Part shown: piece by piece, positions 61,704 to 64,000 of the stretch
Numbering within the stretch: the stretch's first letter is position 1
Layout of the letters: each line of letters opens with the position of its first letter
Origin: Streptomyces sp. WAC08241
Lineage (GTDB): Bacteria; Actinomycetota; Actinomycetes; Streptomycetales; Streptomycetaceae
Length of the DNA: 64,000 bases
NCBI GenBank assembly: GCA_007858575.1
Contig: CP042279.1
Span: forward strand, 2,170,001-2,234,000
Direction: 5' to 3'
The notes under the pieces: generated by a model
Seen by the model: the letters and a program-made list of their open reading frames with translations, nothing else
Told to the model about the DNA's origin: nothing
The model's database searches: none
Made by a program: the position numbers and the translations under genes

Positions 61704-63394
61704 TCAGTCGACGGCGGCGGCGCGGCCCGGCCTCCGGTCCCGCTCCCGCCGCCCTTCTGCGTCCGTCCCGGTTCCAGCAGGCGCAGTTGCAGCATCGCGG
61801 CGAACCGGGCCGACGGGTCCTGGAGGTCGATCTCCCCGACCTCGGCCACCCGGCGGATCCGGTAACGGAAGGTGTTGGGGTGGACGAACACGCTCGCCGA
61901 GGCGGTGATCACGTCCCCGAAGGCGTCCAGCCAGGCCCGCAGCGTCTCCACCAGGTGGGCGTTGTGCTTGGCGTCGTACGCGACGAGGCGGGCGAGAGGG
62001 CCGGACAGCTCGTCGCGGTTGGCGATGGCCAGGTCCCGCATCTCCAGGAGCAGGGCGTCGACGTGGACGTCGGCGATCGAGGCGACGCGCTTTCCCGTCC
62101 GGCCGGTGAACAGCACGCGCAGCGCCCGGTCGGCGTTGGCCCGCGATCGGGGAGCGCCGCGGGTTCCTCGGCGACCGAGCCGATCCCGATGACGGCGCCG
62201 GTGCGGTCGCCGGTGCGCTGGAGGAAGTTCGCCGCCACCTGCAGGGCGCGTTCCCGGGTGTGGGTGTGGTCGCCGGGGACGGGGAGGAGCGCGTACGCGA
62301 CGTCGCCGAGCAGGGCCACGGCGGAGCGCGGCTGTACGGCGGTGAGGTGAACGGCCAGGGCGGCGGCCAGACGCTGGCGCTCCGCCGTCACGTGAGCGTG
62401 GTCCTCGCCTTGTCCGGGCGCGAGCCCCATGGCCATGACGAGCGCGGGTTCGTCGACGAGCCCGAGCCGGCCGAGCGCCTCGACGGCGCCGGCCCCGCCT
62501 TCGAGGGTGGTCGTGACGAGGTCGGCCCGCAGGCGATTCTCGGCGTCCGTACCGGCCCGGAAGCGGAGCATGTGGAGGGCGACGAGCTTCGCCGCCTCCG
62601 AGAACGCCTTCTCCCGCTCCGGGGTGAGGGGCTTGCGCAGCGCCGCCCACACGGAGCCGAGGAACTCGTCCCCCGCCCGGACGGCGACGGCGACCCGGGG
62701 CAGTGCCACCTCGCCGCCGAGCGTGGGCGCGGGAACGTGCACCAGGCCCTCGCCGCGGTACAGCTCCTTGAAGACGCCGTGCTCTTCGTGATGGCGCAGA
62801 TACCGCTCGGGCACCTGGCGGGCCAGGATGCTCTCGACCCGGGGCGTCCGCCTCGTCCTGCCGGCCGGAGAACGCGAGGATGCGGGAGCGCCGGTCCTCG
62901 ATGGTGACGGGGGCGTCGAGCAGCGTGGCGATGGCGTTGGCCAGGGCGAAGAGGTCCCCGGACGGCACTCCGCCCAGGGTCTGCTCCTCGCCCTCCCCCA
63001 CGTCGCCTTCGGCGAGCAGGGTGCGCAGCATCGCCGCAAGCTGCGCCCACGAGGCACCGCGGGTCAGGGCGAGCAGCGCGACACCGGTCTCGTCCACGAC
63101 CGGCTCCAGCTCGTCGGCGTCGTCGACCGGTCCGCGGACGACGAGCGCGGTGGCGCCGAGCGCGGCGAGGTACCGCAACAGCCGGCCGGTCTCCTCCGCA
63201 CCGTGGACACCGACACCGAGCACGATGGCACGCTCGGGGTGGTGCTGTTCGTCGTACGGATCATGGATGCCGACGCCACCGATCTCCCCGGCCGCGTCGG
63301 GATCGCCGTACAGCAGGTCCAGGAGGGTGTGGCCGAAGTCCTCGAGCACCCGGCTGAGGCTCCTGGCGGGGTGCGTCGACATGTGCCTGATCAT
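61704..63394 (-). CDS. PucR-family transcriptional regulator
   Basis: About 555 residues. The N-terminal purine-catabolism-like sensor (RLLRYLAALGATALVVRGPV, LFALANAIATLLDAPVTIED), a GGDEF-like middle domain (RALRVLFTGRTGKRVASIAD), and the C-terminal PucR HTH: HNAHLVETLRAWLDAFGDVI TASASVFVHPNTFRYRIRRV AEV. Shifts near 62850, 62150 and the extreme 3' end; the TGA at 61704 is the best stop. Start ATG 63394 (or 63382). Palindrome copy 2 lies 60 bp upstream of the start, so it likely controls itself and the neighbouring peptide operon. Confidence 0.9.
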
Positions 63395-63451
63395 CTCCGC
63401 AGGTTAGGACGTGTGCAGCCCCGCGACGTGGTGCGTGCGGACGAGGATACG

Positions 63452-64000
63452 TCAGCCTGTTCGTACCAGGGTACGAACAGGTTCGGCGGGCTGCCACAGG
63501 CGGGCGACGGCGGCTTCGGCGAGGGCCTCGGTCGAGTCGATCAGCGGGAGCACCCGGGCGGCGGCCGCGCTGATCAGAGGGATCTCGGTGCAGGCGGCTA
63601 TCACCGCCTGGGCGCCCTGCTCCTTGAGGCTCTCGGCAGCCGTGGCGATCCAGCGCTCGGGCCGGCCGGGATCGGCGCCGCCCTTGACCGCGCGGATCGC
63701 CGCGTCGACGTACTCCTCCTGGACAGCGGTGGGCACCTGCGCGACGTCGAGCCCGAGCCGGGCGCCGGCTCGCTCATAGAGGCCGGTCGACCGCGTGCCC
63801 CGGGTCGCCAGGACGCCCACCCGCTCAAGCCCGGGCGTGCGGCGGGCCGCCGCCTCGAGCGCGGCCCTGATCATGTCGAGGACCTCGACACCGGTCGCCT
63901 TGGACATCTGCTCGGCATAGGCGTGCGCGGTGTTGCAGGAACGGCGATGCAACTGGCTCCCGCGCGCTGGAGCCGGCGGGCGCCTTCCACGAGGGCGGGT
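63452..64000 (-). CDS. Asp/Glu racemase-family protein, partial at right edge
   Basis: C-terminal 180 or so residues. First catalytic Cys region CNTAHAYAEQMSKATGVEVL, then RVGVLATRGTRSTGLYERAG and the second Cys in AQAVIAACTEIPLISAAAAR VLPLIDSTEALAEA. Both Cys of the racemase pair are present. A shift near 63940 blurs the edge. Supplies or consumes D-Asp/D-Glu, which fits a locus handling D-amino-acid peptides. Its last codons overlap palindrome copy 2. Confidence 0.88.
   Translation of the reverse strand, partial: TRPRGRRPPAPARGSQLHRRSCNTAHAYAEQMSKATGVEVLDMIRAALEAAARRTPGLERVGVLATRGTRSTGLYERAGARLGLDVAQVPTAVQEEYVDAAIRAVKGGADPGRPERWIATAAESLKEQGAQAVIAACTEIPLISAAAARVLPLIDSTEALAEAAVARLWQPAEPVRTLVRTG
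63456..63481. promoter_or_regulatory. Palindromic operator, copy 2
   Basis: Perfect 12-bp arms CCTGTTCGTACC / GGTACGAACAGG around an AG centre, containing the TTCGTA-N6-TACGAA core (63460-63477) also found at 60998-61015. It covers the last codons of the racemase gene and lies 62 bp upstream of the PucR start. Confidence 0.8.

Overview
The window looks like chromosomal DNA of a Streptomyces or a close relative. GC is very high, there are many GTG starts and ATGA/GTGA overlaps, and several families are typical of the genus: a SigB/F/G sigma factor with RsbW/RsbV-like partners, an ECF41 sigma factor, a small 'hydrophobic protein', GluBCD-type transport genes, CatR/KatG and a PPTase-containing biosynthetic cluster. 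No rRNA, tRNA, CRISPR array, IS element or origin was recognised. Most long ORFs on the opposite strand or in other frames are high-GC shadows. Many clearly conserved genes are split by single-base shifts, usually in G/C runs, which probably reflects uncorrected sequencing error. Coordinates here therefore span reconstructed genes across those shifts.

Layout: 1-1242, osmoprotectant-type ABC permeases (-); 1333-2631, VOC protein and nadE (-); 2996-7859, an NB-ARC-type regulator, a membrane molybdopterin oxidoreductase and an ECF41 sigma factor (-), divergent from a small membrane protein; 8394-10841, amino-acid ABC permeases and binding protein with no ATPase gene beside them; 11139-13601, a stand-alone cNMP-binding protein, a fused carboxyltransferase, a hydrophobic peptide and a decayed Rho_N-like gene; 13779-15522, SigB-type sigma factor with anti-sigma and anti-anti-sigma genes; 15756-16755, nicotinamidase and a membrane protein.

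16877-26381 is the most interesting block. It holds an FAD monooxygenase, an Sfp-type PPTase, a free-standing carrier protein, a seryl-tRNA-synthetase-like amino acid:[carrier protein] ligase, an Fe(II)/2-oxoglutarate dioxygenase, an uncharacterised glycosyltransferase-like protein, a free-standing condensation-domain protein and an MFS exporter. There is no adenylation domain and no thioesterase. The simplest reading is an A-domain-free, NRPS-like pathway in which an aaRS-like enzyme charges the carrier protein. The divergent promoter region (20603-20709) has two promoters whose -10 boxes each overlap a DasR/GntR-like palindrome.

26509-32449 carries a helical-repeat protein and an HSP90-family ATPase followed immediately by a large TPR-like protein. 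32541-40656 has a secreted GH16-CBM13 glucanase, thiol peroxidase, CatR/KatG and a large secreted alpha/beta hydrolase with an in-frame TTA codon. 41082-44772 holds small stress-type genes, a DUF2254 membrane protein and a class II glutamine amidotransferase. 44793-47345 is an amidohydrolase/SnoaL pair divergent from a LysR gene. 47346-48070 is decayed sequence with a pirin remnant and a 53-bp inverted repeat.

48071-64000 looks like one peptide-use locus: a 12.8-kb run of same-strand genes (three serine hydrolases without signal peptides, an oligopeptide ABC importer, M19 and M20 peptidases, a GNAT and an enolase-superfamily dipeptide epimerase), flanked by an isochorismatase-like hydrolase, a PucR regulator and an Asp/Glu racemase. 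A shared palindrome, TTCGTA-N6-TACGAA, lies in front of both the operon and the PucR gene. Cell-wall peptide or D-amino-acid peptide recycling is the best inference.
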